Part shown: positions 1-5,898 of the stretch, piece after piece
How positions within the stretch are numbered: position 1 is the first letter of the stretch
Layout of the letters: the number at the start of each line of letters is the position of its first letter
NCBI GenBank assembly: GCA_964528595.1
Contig: CAZGTM010000095.1
Coordinates: 1 to 10,466, forward strand
Origin: CAYFKJ01 sp964528595
Lineage (GTDB): Bacteria; Pseudomonadota; Alphaproteobacteria; UBA2966
Direction: 5' to 3'
Length of the DNA: 10,466 nt
The notes under the pieces: model-generated
The model's input: only the letters and a program-made list of their open reading frames with translations
The model's database searches: none
What the model was told of the DNA's origin: nothing
Position numbers and translations under genes: made by a program

Positions 1-79
1 CTTCCATGAAGGATTCTTTTGAGAGTGATGACCGAAGCTCAGCCAACTGATCACCGCCGCCAAAAAGTCCGAAAACCAT
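1..79 (-). CDS. Possible 5' end of a divergent gene (partial, runs off the left edge)
   Basis: On the minus strand an ATG at 79-77 opens a frame that stays open to the window edge, giving 26 residues beginning MVFGLFGGGDQLAEL and continuing with RSSLSKESFME. The frame is open upstream to a stop at 154-152. A second in-frame ATG lies at 94-92. A GGGG stretch about nine bases upstream of the ATG at 79 is a weak ribosome site and favours that start. Fewer than 30 codons are visible, so no family can be assigned. The case rests only on the open frame, an unremarkable soluble composition and a position facing away from the plus-strand operon. It may be a chance frame. Confidence 0.35.
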   Translation of the reverse strand, partial: MVFGLFGGGDQLAELRSSLSKESFME

Positions 80-271
80 ACCTTTGCGCCCCATCGCATT
101 ACAGAAACCCCGATCAATGAGAATCGTTCTGAATATGTCAACTAGAATCTCTTATTTCCGCTTCGGCTCACCTGCTAACGAGATCAATTGCCGGCAGGCA
201 CGTCCGTTCCGGCCAACATGCCGGACTTCGATTGGCAGAGAGCCAGGTAAGCGGAATTAGACGGCTTGGGG

Positions 272-284
272 TTCGATGATCGAA
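272..284. promoter_or_regulatory. 13-bp perfect palindrome, possible operator
   Basis: TTCGATGATCGAA has two 6-base arms that are perfect reverse complements around a single central G. It lies about 75 bases upstream of the candidate -35 box, a usual distance for an activator site. No regulator family is recognised from it. Confidence 0.25.
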
Positions 285-297
285 TACAGTCACCACC

Positions 298-312
298 TGA
301 CCTCAACGGTCA
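298..312. promoter_or_regulatory. TGACC-N5-GGTCA dyad, possible operator
   Basis: The two 5-base arms are perfect reverse complements separated by TCAAC. The site lies about 45 bases upstream of the candidate -35 element. Five-base arms can arise by chance, so this is a weak call that gains some weight from the other dyads nearby. Confidence 0.2.
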
Positions 313-354
313 AAGGGCATCGATCTAGTTGATGGCGGCGTGAATTAGGTTGGC

Positions 355-379
355 TGGTTGACAGCAGATCAATCAACCA
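355..379. promoter_or_regulatory. TGGTTGA-N11-TCAACCA inverted repeat overlapping the candidate promoter
   Basis: The arms 355-361 and 373-379 are perfect 7-base reverse complements, and the left arm contains the first four bases of the TTGACA hexamer. A dimeric regulator bound here would cover the -35 box and part of the spacer, so it would be expected to repress. The half-site resembles the TTGA/TCAA ends of FNR/CRP-type sites, but the spacing does not fit FNR. Confidence 0.35.
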
Positions 380-387
380 CTTAGCCT
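358..387 (+). promoter_or_regulatory. Candidate sigma70-type promoter for the cytochrome operon
   Basis: A perfect TTGACA (-35) at 358-363 is followed after 18 bases by TAGCCT at 382-387. This keeps the three most conserved -10 positions (TAxxxT) but is otherwise poor. Transcription would start near 394 and give a leader of about 100 nt before the ATG at 493. A weak -10 is typical of promoters that need an activator. Confidence 0.35.
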
Positions 388-438
388 TACGTTAGAGCTA
401 TTTTAAAACGCATCAAAATCGGTCGTGCGGGCTTAGCC

Positions 439-463
439 ACTGGCGGTAAAGCCGCTTTCCGGT
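439..463 (+). other. Possible leader hairpin ahead of the first cytochrome gene
   Basis: In RNA, GCGG (443-446) can pair with CCGC (452-455) over a 5-nt loop, and the flanking ACTG/CGGT can extend the stem beyond a 4-nt bulge with one G-U pair. It ends about 14 nt before the purine-rich ribosome site at 477-482. It is short and could be fortuitous. Confidence 0.2.
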
Positions 464-476
464 AAAAAATGCGATG

Positions 477-482
477 AGGGGG
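477..482 (+). promoter_or_regulatory. Ribosome binding site of the tetraheme cytochrome gene
   Basis: AGGGGG ends ten bases before the ATG at 493. A second GAGGG at 486-490 lies too close to that ATG to be useful. The site supports the ATG at 493 and the signal peptide that follows it. Confidence 0.5.
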
Positions 483-492
483 TCCGAGGGTT

Positions 493-1434
493 ATGTACCT
501 GCGTTTTTTCAATATTGCGATCGCCGCACTGGCGTGCTGTGCAATCCTTATTTCGACTGCCCAAGCAAAACCGGTGACAATGGGGGACCAAGTTTGCCTT
601 GAGTGCCACAAGGCGGAGCACGAGATTTGGTCGGGCACCAAACATTTCAAATCCTTCCGCACTGTTCACAAATCCAAAAAGGCCAAGGGCATCCTTAAAG
701 CCGTCGGTTCCAAGAGCATGAAGAAGACGGCGGTCTGCACGCTTTGCCACTACACGATGGTGTCGAAAAAGGCGGGCAAGAAAGCCAGGGCCAAGGCAGG
801 GCCCAGTTGCGAAAGCTGTCACGGGGCCGCTTCCGAGTGGATTGTGATCCACAACGATTTCGGCGGAAAGAACGTCAAGAAAGCCGATGAAACGGCGGCT
901 CACAAAACAGAGCGCATTGCCAAAGCCAAGCAAGCCGGCATGATTTGGTCGGGCGATCATTACGGTATCGCAGAAAACTGCATGGGCTGCCACGGATTGA
1001 GCCGCGCTGATGTAGACGGCAAAATGCTTGCCGTCATGCTGAATGCCGACCACCCGATCAATCCGGATTTCGAACTTGTGAGATATTCCCAAGGCAGCGT
1101 TCGTCATCGATACTACGCGCCTGATGTCACGACGAATGCGGAAATGTCGGACGCCGAACTGGCACGGTTGTTTGTGGAAGGCCAGGCAGCCAAGCTGGTG
1201 TCGGCTGTGGGCGCCCTCACCAAGTCCGATGACCCCAAATACCAAACGGCGCAAAAGAAGCGGGTTGAGAGCGCCAGCGCCGCGTTGGGCGCGGTAAAGA
1301 GCGTGCCGGAAGCGGCTGCTCTGATTGCGGCGCCGAACCGTGACAATGCTCTGAAACTTGTGGCCGTGATAGCCGGCAAAGACTTGTCCGGCGAGGTCGC
1401 AGGGTTGCTGCCTGACAAGGGAAGCTACAAATAG
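493..1434 (+). CDS. Secreted tetraheme cytochrome c (c554-like)
   Basis: This is a 313-residue periplasmic electron carrier. A Sec signal peptide (hydrophobic residues about 5-22, cleavage expected after AQA at 23-25) is followed by four CXXCH heme sites: CLECH at 35, CTLCH at 82, CESCH at 106 and CMGCH at 163. The first lies in a VCLECHKAEHEIW context, and an ADHPINPDF segment follows the fourth. Both resemble the cytochrome c554 superfamily, whose best-known member takes electrons from hydroxylamine oxidoreductase. About 145 residues after the last heme bind no heme and form an Ala-rich, probably helical region. The heme half is unusually rich in Lys (runs near residues 60-78 and 91-101), so the protein should be a basic cytochrome suited to docking on an acidic partner. 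It stands first in the operon, 68 nt before the next gene. The tetraheme call is secure. The physiological partner is unknown. Confidence 0.9.
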   Translation: MYLRFFNIAIAALACCAILISTAQAKPVTMGDQVCLECHKAEHEIWSGTKHFKSFRTVHKSKKAKGILKAVGSKSMKKTAVCTLCHYTMVSKKAGKKARAKAGPSCESCHGAASEWIVIHNDFGGKNVKKADETAAHKTERIAKAKQAGMIWSGDHYGIAENCMGCHGLSRADVDGKMLAVMLNADHPINPDFELVRYSQGSVRHRYYAPDVTTNAEMSDAELARLFVEGQAAKLVSAVGALTKSDDPKYQTAQKKRVESASAALGAVKSVPEAAALIAAPNRDNALKLVAVIAGKDLSGEVAGLLPDKGSYK

Positions 1435-1490
1435 TCGACAGCTAACACGCTCAACACCGCAAAAGACGGTGACAAAGATTAGTCAGGGAG

Positions 1491-1495
1491 AGGAG
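1491..1495 (+). promoter_or_regulatory. Ribosome binding site that decides the start of the CNB-ferredoxin gene
   Basis: AGGAG within GGGAGAGGAG ends seven bases before a GTG at 1503 and only four before a TTG at 1500. The spacing and the codon both favour GTG 1503. Confidence 0.6.
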
Positions 1496-1502
1496 TGATT
1501 TG

Positions 1503-3194
1503 GTGTCAGTTGCGCACCTGAAAAGGCCACAACGTTGGGATTCACCCTTCGACCCGGATATGGCCGAAAGCGATGTGGCGTCGCTGCTCGAGAGGGCCGA
1601 ACTGGCCGCTATCGACCCAGGCGCCTTCCCCGACCATACCCCCCTGGCCGGTGTCCTTCTCAACGATACGCGCATCGTGCGCTACCGGGCGGGAGACATT
1701 GTCGTCCGGGAAGGCGACTACGGCAATTCCGCGTTTCTAATTCTCGACGGCAAGCTTCGCGTGTTTGTCGGCGACTACCCTGAATCATTTCTAGGCCGGG
1801 CCACAACGCAAAAGAAGGGGTTTTTCAAGGCTCTCAGCCAACTTTGGACGAATTCGACGATACCGGAGGTCAGAGAAACCGCCAAACAAGGTGCGCAGGC
1901 CGTCAGGGCGGCTGACGCAAACGGTCCGCGAAGCCGCACCCGCAGCAACCCCTCGCGCGTCTTCGTCCAGGATATCCCAGCCGTACTCGATGAATGTCGG
2001 ACGGCCGAGATGGGGCAGGGTCAATTGTTCGGTGAGCTTGCCGCACTGGGAAGAATTCCGCGAACGACGACGATTTTCGCTGAAGGAAACGCCACCTTGT
2101 TGGAGGTGCGTTGGCAAGGCCTTCGGGAAATTCGCCGCTATGACGACGGTTTCAGGCGCATGGTCGACGCCCGCTACCGTGAAAATGCCCTGGGCATCCA
2201 TCTGCGGGAAACGGAATTGTTTTCCCAGCTCGACGAAGAAGCATTGGGGGAGGTCGCCGATGCCACGTTATTCGAAACCTATGGCGCGTTTGACTGGCAC
2301 GTCAGCTTTCAACGCCTTCGCTCGACCGGAAAAGGGGGCGTCGAACACGAACCGACCATCGCCAAGGAGGGTGACTACGCCGACGGATTGCTAATGATCC
2401 GGGCGGGATTTGCACGTGTCGCCAGGGAATACGGAAGTGGACAGCGCACCCTTACCTACCTTGGTACAGGGGATACTTTCGGCTTGGAGGAGCTTTACGC
2501 AAGCTGGGAGTCCGGTCGGTCCGTAAACCTGGGCGCCTCCCTCACTGCGCTGGGATATGTCGACGTTCTCCGCGTTCCGGCACAGGTACTTGAGGATTAC
2601 GTGTTTCCCGCCTTGTCCGTGCCGCCCGCAGTGACCAGCAACACCGACGAGCGCACGTTGGCGGAGGATGCGCTGCTCGAATGGGCGGTTGAGGAGCGCT
2701 TCATCAACGCCACGAAATCGATGCTTATCGATCTTAACCGCTGCGTCCGCTGTGACGACTGCGTTCGCGCCTGCGCTTCGACGCATGGCGGCAATCCGCG
2801 TTTCATCAGGCATGGCCGGACCTTCGATCACTGGATGGTTGCCAACGCTTGCATGCATTGCGCGGATCCTGTTTGCATGATCGGTTGCCCGACCGGCGCG
2901 ATCCATCGCAGCCAGGTCGGCGGCACGGTGGTGATCAACGACGACACCTGCATTGGATGCGCCACCTGCGCCAATTCATGTCCGTACAACAATATTCGCA
3001 TGGTTGAAATCAGGGGCCGAAACGGTGAGGCGCTGGTTGACGAGGAAAGCCGTAGGCCGATCCTGAAAGCCACGAAATGTGACCTCTGCTACACCAATCC
3101 CGGAGGTCCCGCATGTGTCCGTGCCTGCCCTCATGACGCCCTAACCCGGGTGGATTTCCAACGCGAAACGCTGGTCGAGGGAGATATGTTTTGA
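1503..3194 (+). CDS. Fusion of two cyclic-nucleotide-binding-like domains with a four-cluster [4Fe-4S] ferredoxin
   Basis: This is a 563-residue cytoplasmic protein with no signal or membrane segment. Residues about 52-205 form a CNB (Crp-type beta-roll) domain. It starts with YRAGDIVVREGD and contains FGELAALGRIPRTTT at 176-190, which closely matches the phosphate-binding cassette, with E178 and R187 present. About 70 polar residues (roughly 96-165) interrupt this roll. Residues about 236-375 look like a second roll, whose cassette is degenerate (FGLEEL at 326-331). There is no helix-turn-helix, so it is not a Crp/Fnr regulator. Residues 405-550 carry four complete cluster motifs of the DmsB/NrfC/HydN type: C414-C417-C420-C424, C450-C453-C458-C462, C483-C486-C489-C493 and C526-C529-C538-C542. 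Such subunits pass electrons between a cytoplasmic or membrane partner and a redox enzyme. The stop overlaps the start of the diheme b gene by 4 nt, suggesting direct partnership. cNMP control is an inference from the fold. Confidence 0.85.
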   Translation: MSVAHLKRPQRWDSPFDPDMAESDVASLLERAELAAIDPGAFPDHTPLAGVLLNDTRIVRYRAGDIVVREGDYGNSAFLILDGKLRVFVGDYPESFLGRATTQKKGFFKALSQLWTNSTIPEVRETAKQGAQAVRAADANGPRSRTRSNPSRVFVQDIPAVLDECRTAEMGQGQLFGELAALGRIPRTTTIFAEGNATLLEVRWQGLREIRRYDDGFRRMVDARYRENALGIHLRETELFSQLDEEALGEVADATLFETYGAFDWHVSFQRLRSTGKGGVEHEPTIAKEGDYADGLLMIRAGFARVAREYGSGQRTLTYLGTGDTFGLEELYASWESGRSVNLGASLTALGYVDVLRVPAQVLEDYVFPALSVPPAVTSNTDERTLAEDALLEWAVEERFINATKSMLIDLNRCVRCDDCVRACASTHGGNPRFIRHGRTFDHWMVANACMHCADPVCMIGCPTGAIHRSQVGGTVVINDDTCIGCATCANSCPYNNIRMVEIRGRNGEALVDEESRRPILKATKCDLCYTNPGGPACVRACPHDALTRVDFQRETLVEGDMF

Positions 3195-4006
3195 GGTTGC
3201 TCCGAACCAGATATCTGATAATTTGGCTAACCGCCGGAATCATATTTGACCTGCTGTTGGTGGAAGGGCGCTCGATTAGGGTCCATCTCGGCAACCCGGG
3301 CGAACTGACGGGGTATTGGTTGTTGGGCAGCATGACATTCTTGGCGCTCTTCAACTTGCGCAAACGGTTGTCGATGGTACCGCTGGGGAATGCCTCGACA
3401 TGGTTGACGCTTCATACCGTGGGCGGGGTATTCGCCTTGGCGGTCTATTGGCTGCATACGGAAACGCTCTGGCCCAACGGCATGTATGAACGTTTGTTGG
3501 CGATCCTCTTTTACCTCACCATACTGAGCGGTGTGATCGGCTATGTCATCCAGCGGACCTATCCCAGATTACTTACCCAAACAGGATTGGAAGTGATCTT
3601 TGAACGCATCCCGTTACGCATCAGTGAATTGCGCGACCGGGCGGAGAAAGTGGTGCTTGATTGCTGCGATGAGACGCGCATTGAGACCCTGGGGCGATAT
3701 TACCTCGATAGCTTGCAGTGGTTTTTCCGGAAGCCAAGGTTCACGGCCAACCACCTCGTCGGCAGCCAGCGCAGCCGGCAGTGGCTGCAACACCAGGACG
3801 AGACCGTGCGGCGCTATCTTAGTGAAGATGAACGCCGATATCTCGATGAGCTGAGCGGACTGGCGCGCCAGAAGGATAGTATCGATCTTCACTACGCGTT
3901 GCAGGGTGCCATGAAACGCTGGCTTCTATTCCACATCCCCTTGACGGTAGCGTTGATGGCTTTGTCCCTGTGGCATCTGCTCGTTGTCAACGTGTATTCG
4001 TTGTGA
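3191..4006 (+). CDS. Small inner-membrane protein, predicted diheme b-type cytochrome
   Basis: This 271-residue membrane protein starts at TTG 3191, inside the previous stop (4-nt overlap), with GAGGGA at 3177-3182 as ribosome site. A TTG at 3197 is an alternative start. About five hydrophobic segments are visible: 8-24, 41-56, 71-90, 103-122 and 244-266. The third has H75 and H89 and the last has H248 and H262. Both pairs are HX13H, the spacing by which two facing helices hold two stacked b hemes in cytochrome b and ferric reductase/NOX proteins. By the positive-inside rule H75/H248 lie near the cytoplasm and H89/H262 near the periplasm. The 123-243 loop is hydrophilic, charged and cytoplasmic. 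I infer that it carries electrons between the CNB-ferredoxin inside and the decaheme cytochrome outside. I do not recognise a named family. A quinone site is possible but not visible. Confidence 0.75.
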   Translation: MRLLRTRYLIIWLTAGIIFDLLLVEGRSIRVHLGNPGELTGYWLLGSMTFLALFNLRKRLSMVPLGNASTWLTLHTVGGVFALAVYWLHTETLWPNGMYERLLAILFYLTILSGVIGYVIQRTYPRLLTQTGLEVIFERIPLRISELRDRAEKVVLDCCDETRIETLGRYYLDSLQWFFRKPRFTANHLVGSQRSRQWLQHQDETVRRYLSEDERRYLDELSGLARQKDSIDLHYALQGAMKRWLLFHIPLTVALMALSLWHLLVVNVYSL

Positions 4007-5898
4007 TGGACCGGGGCCGTTTCGACCACGACCGCAGCGCCTACGAGAGGCCGTCGGGGGCGTTTATCTGCGGACGCGCCGCCGAGTGGGGCAGACCGTG
4101 CCGCCTGGGGCCGACAGGCGGAGGAACTTGTGGCGGCACATCCGAATGCACGCCTTATAACAATGAGGGCCGATGGCAGTGCCGCCGGCCGCAGGTCGCC
4201 GGTGGGCCGTGTGAAACCGGTCCTGCTCCTGACGGGACTTGCGGCTGCTCGCATCCGCCTTGTGTGCCCCGCCGCACCGTTCGCCATCACCGTTGGCGTC
4301 TCTCGGTCATCGCCCTCGGCCTCGTCGTCGCGGCCCTGGCGGCCTTCACCCATTTGACGGATGGCTCGAACCTCTTCGCGGAGACGTTTCAAATCGGCGC
4401 CCTTGATGCCGGCCAATTGACGGACGGCCATGCCGGATTCACGGGTTCGCAAGGTTGCAAGAATTGTCACGACTCCCACGACGCCCAACCCATGGCATGG
4501 CTTGCTTCCGCCTTCACTAAAAACGATATGACCAAGGCGTGTGCAAACTGCCACACTTTCGGCGGACCCATTTCGGCGCCGCACAACGCCGTATTCAACG
4601 ACAGCAGAAAGCAGCGCGCCACTAATTGTTCAATGTGCCACACGGAGCACAAGGGGCAGGATGCCAACATTTCCGGTCTCAGCGATGAGCAATGCGCCAG
4701 TTGCCACCGAAACGCCTTCAGCAGCTTTGATCGCGGACATCCGAAATTCTCGAAGAAGTTTCCGCACTTCCGCCGATCCGCCATCAAGTTCAACCACGCC
4801 TCCCACCTCGCGAAACATTTTCAGGATAAACGGGTCGCGGAAAATGTGCCCAACAGCTGCACGACCTGCCATCAGGCGGCCACGGCGAACCGGACGGTTG
4901 AGCCCTTGGGCTTCGAGGAGACCTGCGCCGGTTGCCATGCCGAGCAAATACCCAAACGGCAGCTTGTTGTCCTGCGCTTGCCCGAGTTCGAGGAAACCGA
5001 TTTGGATCGGGAAGAAGTGGCGGAGGTTTGCGGTCCCGTCGAAGATGCTGAGGAGGATGAGGAATACGAGAGTGTTTCGGGCGATGAAATGAGCGAAATC
5101 GCGGCCTACCTGATGGGTGTGGCCAGTGATGAGCCCGACGAATATGGCGAGGCTTTTCAGGAAATGCTGATGGGCATGGCCGATAGCGGCACCGGCCCGA
5201 TCGTCGAGATGATTGAAGAAAGCGGCGCCGAGGTCGACCCAAAACGGTTGCTCAGCGGACTTAACCCGGAAGCCGTCAAGCGCATGGCCTGTGCCTGGGC
5301 GGCCAATCTTGAATACGAACTTCCCGAGGAGGCGGCGTTCGGCGGCTGGTACGGAGATTTGCTCGAACTGATTTACCGGCCTTCAGGCCACGGCGACGCC
5401 GTTGTCAGGGGCTGGTTGGAATTTGCCGTGGCGGCGGGCGGAGAGGATGAAGACGCGCAAGAGCGTGCCGACGCCCTGCGTGAAATACTCCTGTCGCCAA
5501 AAGAAGGGCCGGGCGCCTGTATCAAATGCCATTCCGTCAGCCGGGAGAAGGAAGGAGACGCGTTGCGCATCGAGTGGCGTTACCACAAAGACGAGATTCG
5601 CAATTATCAGACCTACTCCCATGATCGCCACCTCAGCCTGGTCGACCCGCACGGCGTCAAGCTGGCCGATCCGAACCAGGGCTGCGCGACCTGCCACAAG
5701 CTGAATCCGCAGGCCGATTTCGAAGCCGGCTATACGGATGAAAATCCCCTGACGTATACCAGTAATTTTGTTTCGATGGCCAAGGAAACCTGCGTTCAAT
5801 GTCATGCCAAAGGGCGTGTACGGCAGGATTGCCAACTCTGTCACAACTATCACAAGGAGCCCGCTTTCACCGAGCGGGTCACCAGAAATGAAAATTAG
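4006..5898 (+). CDS. Membrane-anchored decaheme cytochrome c with cytoplasmic tandem Cys-rich repeats
   Basis: This 630-residue protein starts at ATG 4006 in a TGATG overlap with the preceding stop. An in-frame GTG at 3970 is possible but less likely. Residues 22-86 hold nine Cys in two matching repeats, C22-X9-C32-X9-C42-X5-C48 and C59-X9-C69-X9-C79-X6-C86, plus C81. None is a CXXCH. A basic stretch (89-98) then precedes one membrane helix (99-115), placing the repeats in the cytoplasm and the rest in the periplasm. Six hemes follow (CXXCH at 151, 179, 208, 230, 285, 307), then about 190 heme-free acidic residues (312-504), then four more hemes (505, 560, 596, 609). The heme parts resemble multiheme c3/doubled-CXXCH cytochromes. 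The acidic region has two lone Cys (342, 429) that could form a disulfide. The likely role is to take or deliver electrons at the periplasmic face of the diheme b protein. The cytoplasmic repeats may bind metal and contact the ferredoxin. Confidence 0.88.
   Translation: MDRGRFDHDRSAYERPSGAFICGRAAEWGRPCRLGPTGGGTCGGTSECTPYNNEGRWQCRRPQVAGGPCETGPAPDGTCGCSHPPCVPRRTVRHHRWRLSVIALGLVVAALAAFTHLTDGSNLFAETFQIGALDAGQLTDGHAGFTGSQGCKNCHDSHDAQPMAWLASAFTKNDMTKACANCHTFGGPISAPHNAVFNDSRKQRATNCSMCHTEHKGQDANISGLSDEQCASCHRNAFSSFDRGHPKFSKKFPHFRRSAIKFNHASHLAKHFQDKRVAENVPNSCTTCHQAATANRTVEPLGFEETCAGCHAEQIPKRQLVVLRLPEFEETDLDREEVAEVCGPVEDAEEDEEYESVSGDEMSEIAAYLMGVASDEPDEYGEAFQEMLMGMADSGTGPIVEMIEESGAEVDPKRLLSGLNPEAVKRMACAWAANLEYELPEEAAFGGWYGDLLELIYRPSGHGDAVVRGWLEFAVAAGGEDEDAQERADALREILLSPKEGPGACIKCHSVSREKEGDALRIEWRYHKDEIRNYQTYSHDRHLSLVDPHGVKLADPNQGCATCHKLNPQADFEAGYTDENPLTYTSNFVSMAKETCVQCHAKGRVRQDCQLCHNYHKEPAFTERVTRNEN
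5854..5878 (+). promoter_or_regulatory. Shine-Dalgarno sequence followed by a hairpin ahead of the pentaheme gene
   Basis: AAGGAG (5854-5859) lies 28 nt before the ATG at 5888, too far for a normal ribosome site. Between them CCCGCT (5860-5865) and AGCGGG (5873-5878) can form a 6-bp GC-rich stem with a 7-nt loop. Folding it out leaves nine nt between AAGGAG and ATG, an ideal distance. No other good ribosome site is near this start. The segment also encodes the end of the decaheme protein. A functional role is inferred. Confidence 0.35.

Larger units (their letters stand above)
80..492. other. Gene-free upstream region with several dyad sequences
   Basis: No convincing coding frame crosses these roughly 410 bases. 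The stretch is more AT-rich than the genes and contains several inverted repeats: TGCCGGCA at 189-196, TCCGGC-N6-GCCGGA at 208-225, TTCGATGATCGAA at 272-284, TGACC-N5-GGTCA at 298-312 and TGGTTGA-N11-TCAACCA at 355-379. If the left-edge frame is a real gene, this is a divergent promoter region serving both directions. The dyads are read directly. Their role as protein-binding sites is inferred. Confidence 0.6.

Noticed and set aside
358..372. FNR-type site (TTGAC-N5-ATCAA)
   Set aside because: The half-sites resemble FNR but the site is 15 bases, one longer than the TTGAT-N4-ATCAA consensus, and spacing is strict for that family.
433..1254. Long minus-strand open frame opposite the tetraheme cytochrome gene
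   Set aside because: It is the complement of a gene with a signal peptide and four CXXCH sites. It has no recognisable domain and no ribosome site, and is best explained by GC-rich codon bias.
1503..2640. Crp/Fnr-family transcription regulator
   Set aside because: The beta-rolls are followed by a ferredoxin domain and not a helix-turn-helix. No DNA-binding segment is visible.
3970..4005. GTG at 3970 as an extended start of the decaheme protein
   Set aside because: It would overlap the diheme b gene by 37 nt and add residues before the Cys-rich module. ATG 4006 in a TGATG junction is the usual coupled start.
3892..4584. Minus-strand open frame opposite the start of the decaheme gene
   Set aside because: It overlaps two well-supported genes, and its Arg/Ala-rich translation shows no motif.
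5768..5887. Upstream extension of the pentaheme frame to 5768
   Set aside because: It would place 40 residues of out-of-frame decaheme coding sequence before a textbook signal peptide.
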